Shown: positions 28,391 to 35,435 of the stretch, piece by piece
Position numbering within the stretch: the first letter of the stretch is position 1
How the letters are laid out: every line of letters begins with the position of its first letter
DNA from: Bacteroidales bacterium
GTDB taxonomy: Bacteria > Bacteroidota > Bacteroidia > Bacteroidales > F082
Length of the DNA: 64,000 nucleotides
Direction: 5' to 3'
Assembly (NCBI GenBank): GCA_024400305.1
Contig: JAKSMX010000007.1
Span: forward strand, 1 to 64,000
The notes under the pieces: generated by a model
The model's database searches: none
What the model was told of the DNA's origin: nothing
What the model saw: the letters and a program-made list of their open reading frames with translations, nothing else
Program-made: the position numbers and the translations under genes

Positions 28391-29701
28391 ATGGAATACA
28401 GATACCCTGACATTGAATTTCAGACGATAGAAACCATCAGGAAGTTTCAAGACGAACGTCTTGTTGAGGCATTGGATTATCTTTATACGAAATCGCCTTT
28501 CTATCAAAAACTCTTCAAAGAAAACAGAATAAACATTTCTAACATAAAGACTGTCAAGGATTTACAAAATATTCCATTTACTGAAAAGAAAGACTTGCAG
28601 ATGTACAATTACGATTTTCTCTGCATCCCGAAGGAGAAGATTGTGGATTACATAACGACATCTGGCACACTTGGCGACCCGGTAACATTTGCCTGCAGCG
28701 AACACGACCTGCAACGTCTCGCCTACAACGAGATGATTTCGTTCAGGTGCGCAGGTTTACGTCCGGGAAATATTCTTCAGCTGATGACAACAATCGACAA
28801 GCGTTTCATGGCGGGGTTAGCATATTTTCTTGGCATCCGCGAACTCGGTGCGAGCATCATCAGGGTCGGGAACGGCATTCCGGAGTTGCAATGGGACACG
28901 ATTCAAAGAATAAAACCCGACACCGTCATGTGCGTTCCGTCTTTCATTCTGAAACTGATTCAATACGCTGAAGATCACGGCATTGACTACAAAAATTCAA
29001 GCATAAAACGAGTCATCGGCATTGGAGAAGGCCTTCGCGACCAGAATTTCAACCTCAACCTTCTCGGCAGTAAAATCAAGGAGAAATGGGATGTCAACCT
29101 CTTTGCCACCTATTCTTCAACCGAGATGTCAACGACATTCCCGGAATGCGAATACGGTTGCGGCGGGCATCATCATCCGGAATTGATTATCGTTGAAATC
29201 ATAGGCGAAGACAACAAACCTGTGCCGGACGGCGAAGTCGGAGAGGTTGTAATCACGACGCTCGGAGTTGAATCCATGCCTTTATTGAGATTCAGGACAG
29301 GCGACATGGCGAGCATTCATACAGAGCCTTGCAAATGCGGACGCAATTCATTCAGAATCAGCCCTTTAGTCGGAAGAAAAAACAACATGATCAAACTGAA
29401 AGGCACCACATTATATCCGCCGGCGATTTTCGATGTACTCGACAACACGGATTATGTGGAGAATTATGTCGTGACAGTCGATTACAATTCTGCCGGAACC
29501 GATGAAGTGATTGTAAAAGCAGCCTTACGCCATAGTGTTGATTTTGATGTAGTTAAAGAACTGAAAGACAGATTCCGCGCCCGAATCAGAGTGACACCCG
29601 AAATTGAAATCGTAAGCGCAGACGAAAACCGCAAGACCATGCGCATCGACACTAACAGAAAACCAATCAAATTTATCGACAACAGAAAGCAGCAATCATG
29701 A
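28391..29701 (+). CDS. phenylacetate-CoA ligase-like AMP-dependent synthetase
   Basis: A 436-residue adenylate-forming enzyme of the PaaK type. Visible motifs are YITTSGTLGDPVTF (P-loop-like AMP motif, near residue 87), TYSSTEMSTTF (A5-type, near 240), and GEVVITTLGVESMPLLRFRTGDMA. A cysteine-rich segment ECEYGCGGHHHPE and CKCG near 300 fit the zinc-binding site of PaaK relatives. It probably activates the aromatic starter acid (for example a hydroxybenzoate) and loads it as CoA or ACP thioester, the role of ApeH. No ammonia lyase or chorismate lyase gene is nearby, so the acid must come from elsewhere. Confidence 0.85.
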   Translation: MEYRYPDIEFQTIETIRKFQDERLVEALDYLYTKSPFYQKLFKENRINISNIKTVKDLQNIPFTEKKDLQMYNYDFLCIPKEKIVDYITTSGTLGDPVTFACSEHDLQRLAYNEMISFRCAGLRPGNILQLMTTIDKRFMAGLAYFLGIRELGASIIRVGNGIPELQWDTIQRIKPDTVMCVPSFILKLIQYAEDHGIDYKNSSIKRVIGIGEGLRDQNFNLNLLGSKIKEKWDVNLFATYSSTEMSTTFPECEYGCGGHHHPELIIVEIIGEDNKPVPDGEVGEVVITTLGVESMPLLRFRTGDMASIHTEPCKCGRNSFRISPLVGRKNNMIKLKGTTLYPPAIFDVLDNTDYVENYVVTVDYNSAGTDEVIVKAALRHSVDFDVVKELKDRFRARIRVTPEIEIVSADENRKTMRIDTNRKPIKFIDNRKQQS

Positions 29702-30849
29702 TACCAGAGCAATTTGAAGATATAAGGTCATTTACGACAGAAGAAATCCCGGAGGCGATGCGACTTCTTTCGGAAGATGCCACTGCCGCAAAGATTGTCA
29801 AACTTGTCTTCGGTGAAGAAAACTTCGATGAAGCGAGAAAAATGCTTCTTACGATAAAAACATCTGACGAACTTCAAAAGAAAATCCTGACTCATTGTAA
29901 AAGATGGATTGTGTCAAATTCAATGGAAAACGTTGAGACACAAGGATTTGACACAATTCAAAACGGGAAACCATATCTTTTCACCGGCAATCACCGCGAC
30001 ATCACCCTTGATGCTTTCATGCTTCAAATCAGCATGGTTGAAAACGGTCTCAACTCATGCAACATCGCCTTCGGCAGCAATCTGATTTTAAACAAGACCA
30101 TTGAAATATTCAGCAAAGCAAACAAGATGTTCAAAGTTGAAAGGTCACAGAATATCAGAGAGTTAGCCAAAAATTCGCAACATCTTTCCGATTATATAAG
30201 GTATCTGATCAAAGAAAGACAATCGGTCTGGATTGCACAACGCAACGGCCGCACAAAAGACGGCAACGACAAGACCGACCACGGAATCATAACGATGTTT
30301 TCAATGTCTGGCGACCGTAACGATTTGATTACCAACCTTTCAGAACTAAACATCACACCGGTTGCCACCTCATACGAATTCGAACCGTGCGCCATGATGA
30401 AGGCACGTGAACGTTACATCACAGAAAGCGACGGCAAATATGTAAAAAAACCGATGGAAGACATGGACAGCATGATTTCGGGCATCTGGAAGAAAAAAGG
30501 CATGATGAACATCGCAATCTGCCAAAGCATCACAAGAGATGATTTGAACGAATACGAAGGTGCCGACAAACGCATTGTGATTCAAGCGGTTGCTGATTTG
30601 ATTGACAAAAGGATTTACGAAAATTACAGGCTCTATCCGAATAACTTCATTGCATACGATTGGTTGTCAGGGACTTCCACATTCAAAAGCCATTATACTG
30701 AAGAAGACAAGAAAACCTTCAAAGCGTATTGCGACAAGATTTTCTCGAAGTTATACGAAGAACTTGGCAGCGAAGCGGAAACACGCTTCACCGAGATTTT
30801 GCTTGGGATTTATGCGAATCCGGTTGAGAACAAGATTAAGAATTCTTGA
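29698..30849 (+). CDS. glycerol-3-phosphate acyltransferase-like protein
   Basis: A 383-residue acyltransferase. Motif I is GNHRDITLDAF (five residues between His and Asp), and the second block is VWIAQRNGRTKDGND, as in the PlsB-like family widespread in Bacteroidetes. The C-terminal half is helical and unassigned. The ATG overlaps the ligase stop by four bases, so this is the last gene of the pigment cluster, or a phospholipid gene co-transcribed with it. Its stop codon overlaps the convergent vapD gene by 14 bases. Confidence 0.78.
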   Translation: MIPEQFEDIRSFTTEEIPEAMRLLSEDATAAKIVKLVFGEENFDEARKMLLTIKTSDELQKKILTHCKRWIVSNSMENVETQGFDTIQNGKPYLFTGNHRDITLDAFMLQISMVENGLNSCNIAFGSNLILNKTIEIFSKANKMFKVERSQNIRELAKNSQHLSDYIRYLIKERQSVWIAQRNGRTKDGNDKTDHGIITMFSMSGDRNDLITNLSELNITPVATSYEFEPCAMMKARERYITESDGKYVKKPMEDMDSMISGIWKKKGMMNIAICQSITRDDLNEYEGADKRIVIQAVADLIDKRIYENYRLYPNNFIAYDWLSGTSTFKSHYTEEDKKTFKAYCDKIFSKLYEELGSEAETRFTEILLGIYANPVENKIKNS

Positions 30850-31117
30850 TTATTTCGGTGAAATTCGACCAATCTTCAACACGATACCCTCTGATATCGC
30901 GGACTGATTTTTTAAACCAATCAATTTTTGACAAATCCATGATAGCTTTTGTCAGATTAACCAAACTGTCGCTTCTCGTCATATAAGTACTCCCCTGAAT
31001 CCACTCGAACCCATCTTTCAGAAGAAGCTTCTTAATCTCATAATATGCATTGTGGTAATGCATACCATAATACACTTTCAGATTAGAAACATACATATCA
31101 AAACTTAAAGCATACAT
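30836..31117 (-). CDS. vapD: VapD-family endoribonuclease (Cas2-like fold)
   Basis: A 93-residue VapD-type toxin: MYALSFDMYVSNLKVYYG, AYYEIKKLLLKDGFEWIQGSTY and the tail RDIRGYRVEDWSNFTEIIK are typical. VapD proteins share the ferredoxin-like fold of Cas2 and cleave RNA; the conserved Asp7 belongs to the expected active site. The start shares one base with the stop of the 58-residue gene upstream (TAATG), a translationally coupled pair as in other toxin-antitoxin loci. The 3' end overlaps the convergent acyltransferase gene. Confidence 0.88.
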   Translation of the reverse strand: MYALSFDMYVSNLKVYYGMHYHNAYYEIKKLLLKDGFEWIQGSTYMTRSDSLVNLTKAIMDLSKIDWFKKSVRDIRGYRVEDWSNFTEIIKNS

Positions 31118-31293
31118 TATGCAACAAATTTAAAAAGTTCTTGCGGTCCGAAAAAAATATCACCGGCATCGGTCTTTACAGAAATCACAATACCGATAAA
31201 TGAATTATTTTCAACTTCAATTACTTGACCTACAATCCAATTGACTTCATTTGTAAGGTCAGGCGATACTAAAACACTATCTCCAACTTTCAT
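31117..31293 (-). CDS. 58-residue partner of vapD, possible antitoxin
   Basis: A small gene just upstream of vapD and coupled to it by TAATG. The product begins MKVGDSVLVSPDLTNEV and continues with alternating hydrophobic strands (IVGQVIEVENNSFIGIVI), suggesting a small beta-barrel. It has its own promoter box at 31308-31315. In Haemophilus, vapD is paired with the small antitoxin gene vapX; similarity to VapX was not established. The antitoxin role is inferred from position only. Confidence 0.65.
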   Translation of the reverse strand: MKVGDSVLVSPDLTNEVNWIVGQVIEVENNSFIGIVISVKTDAGDIFFGPQELFKFVA

Positions 31294-31307
31294 AAATTAT
31301 TTTTTTG

Positions 31308-31315
31308 CAAAAGTA
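31308..31315 (-). promoter_or_regulatory. -7 box for the vapD operon (TACTTTTG)
   Basis: TACTTTTG on the minus strand, 14 bases upstream of the ATG at 31293. Confidence 0.6.
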
Positions 31316-31354
31316 ACATTTTTTCAAAAAACAGAATTATTTTCAACAAAATTT

Positions 31355-33268
31355 TTACATCGCTAACTCCCCCCACTTGTCCATCAAATTCTGAAGCTCT
31401 TCTTTTTTCTTGCCGTACGACCAATAGAAATCGTCGTCAATTTTAACTTCAGGATGCGATGTCGGGTCGGCCATGATCTCGTCAAGGATGGCGAGTTCCT
31501 GCTCACGTTTCTCAATCTCATCCTCTAACCTCTTGATTTCCTTTTCGACACGTTTCTTCTCGCGGTCGTCTTTCTTCTTGGCCTCGTAATCAATCTTGCT
31601 TTGTGAAACCTGCACCACCTGCTGCTGCGACTTCTGTTTACGGTTCAAGTCATCGAGCTCCTTGATGCGTTTCTCTTCGAGGAAATCGTAAATATCGCCG
31701 ATATATTCCTTGATATGAGGCTTCTTAAACTCATAAACCTTGTTTGTCAAGCCTTGAAGGAAATCGCGGTCGTGCGACACAACTATCAGAGTACCATCGA
31801 ATTGTATCAAAGCCGATTTCAGAATATCCTTTGAAAGCATGTCAAGATGGTTAGTCGGTTCGTCGAGGATCAGCAGATTCGTCGGGAAAAGAAGCATCTT
31901 GGCAAGAGAGAGTCTCGCCTTCTCGCCGCCTGAAAGCACCTTCACTTTCTTGTCAATCGTCTCGCCGCTGAAAAGGAAAGCGCCGAGCAGCGACTTCACC
32001 TTCACGCGCATGTCGCCGGTCGCCACGTCGTCGAGAGTCTCAAAAACCGTTTTCTCCGGATCAAGCATATCCTGCTGATTCTGAGCGTAGTAGCCTATTT
32101 TCACTTCATGTCCGAGCTTTACTTCACCTGTATAATCGAGAACACCGGCGATGATTTTCGACAGCGTTGACTTACCTTCGCCGTTACGACCGACGAAAGC
32201 GATTTTCTCGCCACGAGGAATTAACAGATTGATATCGTTGAGGATACATTTCTCATCATAGCATTTCCCAACATGATTCAGTTCGAGTGTCACCTTGCCG
32301 GAATGCGGCGCGGGCGGGAACTTGAAGTGCATCACCGACTTGTCGCGGTCGTCAATCTCAACGATGTCCATCCTTTCAAGCTGTTTCACGCGCGACTGCA
32401 CCTGTTTTGCCTTCGTGGCCTTATAACGGAAACGTTCGATGAACGCTTCGATGTCTTTTATCTCACGCTGCTGGTTGTCATACGCAGCCTTCTGTAAATC
32501 AATGCGTTCCTCACGGCGTTCGACAAATTCCGTGTAAGCACATTTGTAATCGTAGATTTTCCCGCCGGAAATCTCAATGGTTCTTATTGTGATATGGTCG
32601 AGGAAAGCGCGGTCGTGCGACACCATGAAAATCGAGCCGTAATAACTCTTCAGATAACCCTCAAGCCACTGAATTGATTCAATATCAAGGTGGTTGGTCG
32701 GCTCGTCGAGGAGAAGCAGATTCGGTTTCTTCAGCAGTATCTTAGCAAGTTCCACACGCATCTGCCAGCCGTTGCTGAACTCGTTCATGGCGCGGCACAT
32801 GTCGTCGTGGTCAAAGCCAAGGCCGACGAGGATACGCTCCGCCTCGCCTTCTATCGAATGCCCGCCAATCAGAGTGAGCCGCTCGTTCAGCGTACTCATC
32901 TTCTCGCAAAGTCTCTGGTAGCCAGCACTTTCATAATCAGTGCGTTCCGACAGTTCATCCTGAAGCTGCGCAAGTTTCTTCTCAATCTGATGATATTCGT
33001 CAAAAGCCGTCATCGTCTCATCGAGGACGGTCCTTGTGGAATGTATGTTTTTCTCCTGCGGAAGATAGCCGACAGTGACATCATCAGACATGACGACATT
33101 GCCGTGCGACGGCTGTTCGAGGCCTGCGATGATCTTTATGAGCGTGGTCTTCCCCGCGCCGTTTTTCCCGACAAGGCCTATGCGGTCTTTCTCACGAATC
33201 ATGAAGCTGATGTCGGTGAAAAGATCCCGGCCGGTGAAATGTATCGAAAGATTCTGTATTGAAATCAT
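31355..33268 (-). CDS. ABC-F family ATPase (Uup/YdiF/EttA group)
   Basis: A 637-residue soluble protein with two ABC ATPase domains and no membrane helices. Domain 1 has GLVGKNGAGKTT, LSxG-type signature FSNGWQMR and LLLLDEPTNHLD. Domain 2 has FVGRNGEGKST, LSGGEKARL and LLILDEPTNHLD. Between them lies the P-site tRNA-interaction motif region (RRRxRKxxQ-like, here FIERFRYKATKAKQVQSRVKQLE). A charged coiled coil forms the C-terminus. ABC-F proteins act on the ribosome in translation control or antibiotic protection. Its context gives no hint of resistance. Confidence 0.93.
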   Translation of the reverse strand: MISIQNLSIHFTGRDLFTDISFMIREKDRIGLVGKNGAGKTTLIKIIAGLEQPSHGNVVMSDDVTVGYLPQEKNIHSTRTVLDETMTAFDEYHQIEKKLAQLQDELSERTDYESAGYQRLCEKMSTLNERLTLIGGHSIEGEAERILVGLGFDHDDMCRAMNEFSNGWQMRVELAKILLKKPNLLLLDEPTNHLDIESIQWLEGYLKSYYGSIFMVSHDRAFLDHITIRTIEISGGKIYDYKCAYTEFVERREERIDLQKAAYDNQQREIKDIEAFIERFRYKATKAKQVQSRVKQLERMDIVEIDDRDKSVMHFKFPPAPHSGKVTLELNHVGKCYDEKCILNDINLLIPRGEKIAFVGRNGEGKSTLSKIIAGVLDYTGEVKLGHEVKIGYYAQNQQDMLDPEKTVFETLDDVATGDMRVKVKSLLGAFLFSGETIDKKVKVLSGGEKARLSLAKMLLFPTNLLILDEPTNHLDMLSKDILKSALIQFDGTLIVVSHDRDFLQGLTNKVYEFKKPHIKEYIGDIYDFLEEKRIKELDDLNRKQKSQQQVVQVSQSKIDYEAKKKDDREKKRVEKEIKRLEDEIEKREQELAILDEIMADPTSHPEVKIDDDFYWSYGKKKEELQNLMDKWGELAM

Positions 33269-33336
33269 AATTAAAACAAAAAAGATTTATATTCAATAGT
33301 ATAGTTTAAAAATGCATTAATTTCATTACCAACGAA

Positions 33337-33420
33337 TTAAATTTTAGAGATCACCCACCACTCACGCCGGACATTCTCTTGCGGGTAGTCATGGAGCAGG
33401 TATTGTTGTAGTTCGAGCAT
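33337..33420 (-). pseudogene. AlbA_2 protein N-terminal relic A
   Basis: A 27-codon open frame on the minus strand (QQYLLHDYPQENVRREW) similar to relic B at 34903-35010. YPxEN-x-x-EWKEFKNL is, from memory of the family, an N-terminal signature of Bacteroidetes AlbA_2/Schlafen-type proteins. No continuing domain follows, so this is a decayed fragment just downstream of the intact AlbA_2 gene. Confidence 0.5.
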
Positions 33421-33427
33421 ATTCTAA

Positions 33428-34888
33428 TCATTTGACAATTTCCCAAAAGCCACCATTATCAGGGCCGTTCCGCTTAACAATACCCCTGTCTTGTAGTTCC
33501 TTCATTCTCGTTGCAATCGTTTGCCGTGATTTCCCTATATGAGCAGCCATCTGTGTGGTTGTAATGAAATTATCAGACACTATTAACTCAATGATTTTTT
33601 TGTCTGTTTGTGTAAGGTTTCTGTAAAGTTTCTGTAAAGTTTCTGTAAAGTCGCCTTTCTGACCACCCTGCTCATTAATATCTCCTGCGTCATCTCCATT
33701 ACTTATATAGACGCCTTCAATGCCATCTACATTAAACTTTGGCAATGTCAGCACAAAACTGTCCCATGGAGTTGAGAAAGCTGGATCAAATCCCTCTTTA
33801 TAACCTTCGTGTTCTTTATAGGCAGAGATAATCTTCTTAAAACCAGAGCCTCTACGCTCCATATACTTCAATCGGTTAAACACATCTGCCAGAACAGGGT
33901 TTCTTCGGCGAGAGGGCATTTTCATCACGTCCATGTCTTTGATGGAACCGCCGTCCATAAGTCCACCTGGCGAGAATATCTCAAGCCGATCATCATACAT
34001 GTCAATGTGTATCTCACTTCCCAACTCCAGATAATTTCGATGAATGAGAGCGTTCACTAATCCTTCTTCCACGGCACGTTCCGGGTATTCTGGAAATTCA
34101 AGACGATTATCGGGGGTCTTGCGCCAAGCCTTCTTGGAGTTACGACGCACGAAGTCCATACCTGCTTGCAGCAGCGTGACCAAACTGCCGCTGTATTCCT
34201 CATCGTCCATAGCATCCATTACGCCATTTGCCTTGTCCACTCCATTCCAACGAGTGCAGAAAAGACGTGAATGACGCACAGGCGAGTAGTCAGCAAGGAG
34301 GGCACCGGCATTAGTGAGTTCGCCCTTCTCGTTGACGATGCCAAATGACTCGTAATCACTATCTTCAAACGAGCGGTTGGTGCGTTTGAAGTAGGTGGCA
34401 CGTAAAACGGTGAATGCCATATCCTCAAATCTCCAGCGAGACACTTGGCTGTCATACGATACATTGGAACCCTTCAGCACCAGTTCCTTATGTTTCGCCA
34501 CACTTGCCACCACACTCTCATTACCCACACGCACAAAGGCCTGAATCTGTCCATCACCGATGTAATAATAAGGTGTCTGATCACCTGGCATTACATCGAG
34601 TATCACAAACTCCTTGTCCTCGCACTTGGCAAACGAGAGTTTGAAATCAGGTATAGGGTCGATGTGGCTTTTGATAGCCTCGCTGATTTTTTCCGAGTCG
34701 TCTTTAGCATCAGCAAGTCCCACCAATGTACCATCATCAGCGATGCCCCATACGAGCTTACCGCCGATACCATTGGCAAAGGCACTCACGCTCTTGCACC
34801 AACTCTTTGGTTTCTTCACCTCTACAGCCTGCTTCTTATCGTATTCTGTTGCTTCGCCTATCAGTTGGCGGATGTCAAGTAATTCCAT
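33428..34888 (-). CDS. AlbA_2 (Schlafen-type) putative DNA-binding ATPase-like regulator with winged-helix tail
   Basis: A 486-residue protein. Residues about 14-135 are an AlbA_2/Schlafen domain (AFANGIGGKLVWGIADDGTLVGL and AFVRVGNESVVAS). Residues about 268-365 match the HATPase_c_4-like block (VEEGLVNALIHRNYLELGSEI, LEIFSPGGL, RRGSGFKKI). Residues about 420-486 form a winged helix (TQMAAHIGKSRQTIATRMKELQDRGIVKR). Such proteins were once called RecG-like regulators and appear in defence and mobile regions. A direct 11-bp repeat (33617-33649) lies inside the coding frame just before the winged helix. Decayed AlbA_2 fragments lie on both sides. Confidence 0.82.
   Translation of the reverse strand: MELLDIRQLIGEATEYDKKQAVEVKKPKSWCKSVSAFANGIGGKLVWGIADDGTLVGLADAKDDSEKISEAIKSHIDPIPDFKLSFAKCEDKEFVILDVMPGDQTPYYYIGDGQIQAFVRVGNESVVASVAKHKELVLKGSNVSYDSQVSRWRFEDMAFTVLRATYFKRTNRSFEDSDYESFGIVNEKGELTNAGALLADYSPVRHSRLFCTRWNGVDKANGVMDAMDDEEYSGSLVTLLQAGMDFVRRNSKKAWRKTPDNRLEFPEYPERAVEEGLVNALIHRNYLELGSEIHIDMYDDRLEIFSPGGLMDGGSIKDMDVMKMPSRRRNPVLADVFNRLKYMERRGSGFKKIISAYKEHEGYKEGFDPAFSTPWDSFVLTLPKFNVDGIEGVYISNGDDAGDINEQGGQKGDFTETLQKLYRNLTQTDKKIIELIVSDNFITTTQMAAHIGKSRQTIATRMKELQDRGIVKRNGPDNGGFWEIVK
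33617..33649 (+). repeat. three perfect 11-bp tandem repeats inside a coding frame
   Basis: GTTTCTGTAAA occurs at 33617-33627, 33628-33638 and 33639-33649, with partial copies on both sides. On the coding strand it is read in three frames as FTETLQKLYRN. Eleven is not a multiple of three, so gain or loss of a unit would shift the frame and remove the winged-helix domain. Confidence 0.9.
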
Positions 34889-34902
34889 ATTCTTATCTCA
34901 TA

Positions 34903-35010
34903 TTAGAACGGGTTCTTCAGATTCTTAAATTCCTTCCACTCACACCGGGCATTCTCTTGTGGGTACTTACAGGGCAGGTATTGTTTGAAGGTCGAGTTGG
35001 GGCATTTAAT
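34903..35010 (-). pseudogene. AlbA_2 protein N-terminal relic B
   Basis: A 35-codon open stretch on the minus strand reading KQYLPCKYPQENARCEWKEF and then KNLKNPF before a stop. It keeps the EWKEFKNL signature known from AlbA_2 proteins, but no proper start and no AlbA core follow. The DNA at 34937-35000 is about 80 percent identical by eye to 33357-33420. Confidence 0.55.
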
Positions 35011-35036
35011 AGTTATTGATGCATGGAAGAAGCATC

Positions 35037-35435
35037 TTATTTCACTATCATAAATAAAATAGTAGCCAACGCGACTAAAATCACGCCATTAAGTATCAAA
35101 CTATATTTTAGCTTTGTTTTTAAATTATTGAGTGAATTCTGAAAGCTGTCAGTTGCATCGGAAAGCTTTTGGGATGCAGCATTGACCGAATCGACTATGG
35201 TTTTCCTGTCTTTTTCAAATGATGAAACTTTTTGTTTATAATCGGTCTCTACCGAGAAGATTAACTCCTTAATCTTATTAGTTAATGTGTTCATGCTTGA
35301 CACATATTCTGAGGTAGCCTTATTTAACCCATCATATGAATTAATGGTCTGTTCTACTTGTTCACGAGCAGATTCTATTTCTTTAAGTTGATTTTCAAGT
35401 TCTTGAAGTGACTTGTTGATTCTTTCGTCTATCAT
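35037..35435 (-). CDS. tail-anchored coiled-coil membrane protein
   Basis: A 132-residue protein. Residues about 1-105 are charged heptad-like helix (ELENQLKEIESAREQVEQTI, LTNKIKELIFSVETDYKQKV), and residues about 110-131 are one hydrophobic helix (YSLILNGVILVALATILFMIV), so it would be anchored by its C-terminus. The start overlaps the helicase stop by four bases (ATGA), so it is the third gene of a coupled operon. No known family was recognised. Confidence 0.75.
   Translation of the reverse strand: MIDERINKSLQELENQLKEIESAREQVEQTINSYDGLNKATSEYVSSMNTLTNKIKELIFSVETDYKQKVSSFEKDRKTIVDSVNAASQKLSDATDSFQNSLNNLKTKLKYSLILNGVILVALATILFMIVK

Noticed and set aside
8667..30849. True flexirubin (dialkylresorcinol) cluster
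   Set aside because: No DarA cyclase, DarB KAS III-type synthase or tyrosine ammonia lyase was found; aryl-polyene type fits better.
30836..31117. Cas2 of a CRISPR locus
   Set aside because: The fold is Cas2-like but the sequence is VapD; no Cas1 gene, repeat array or other cas gene is present.
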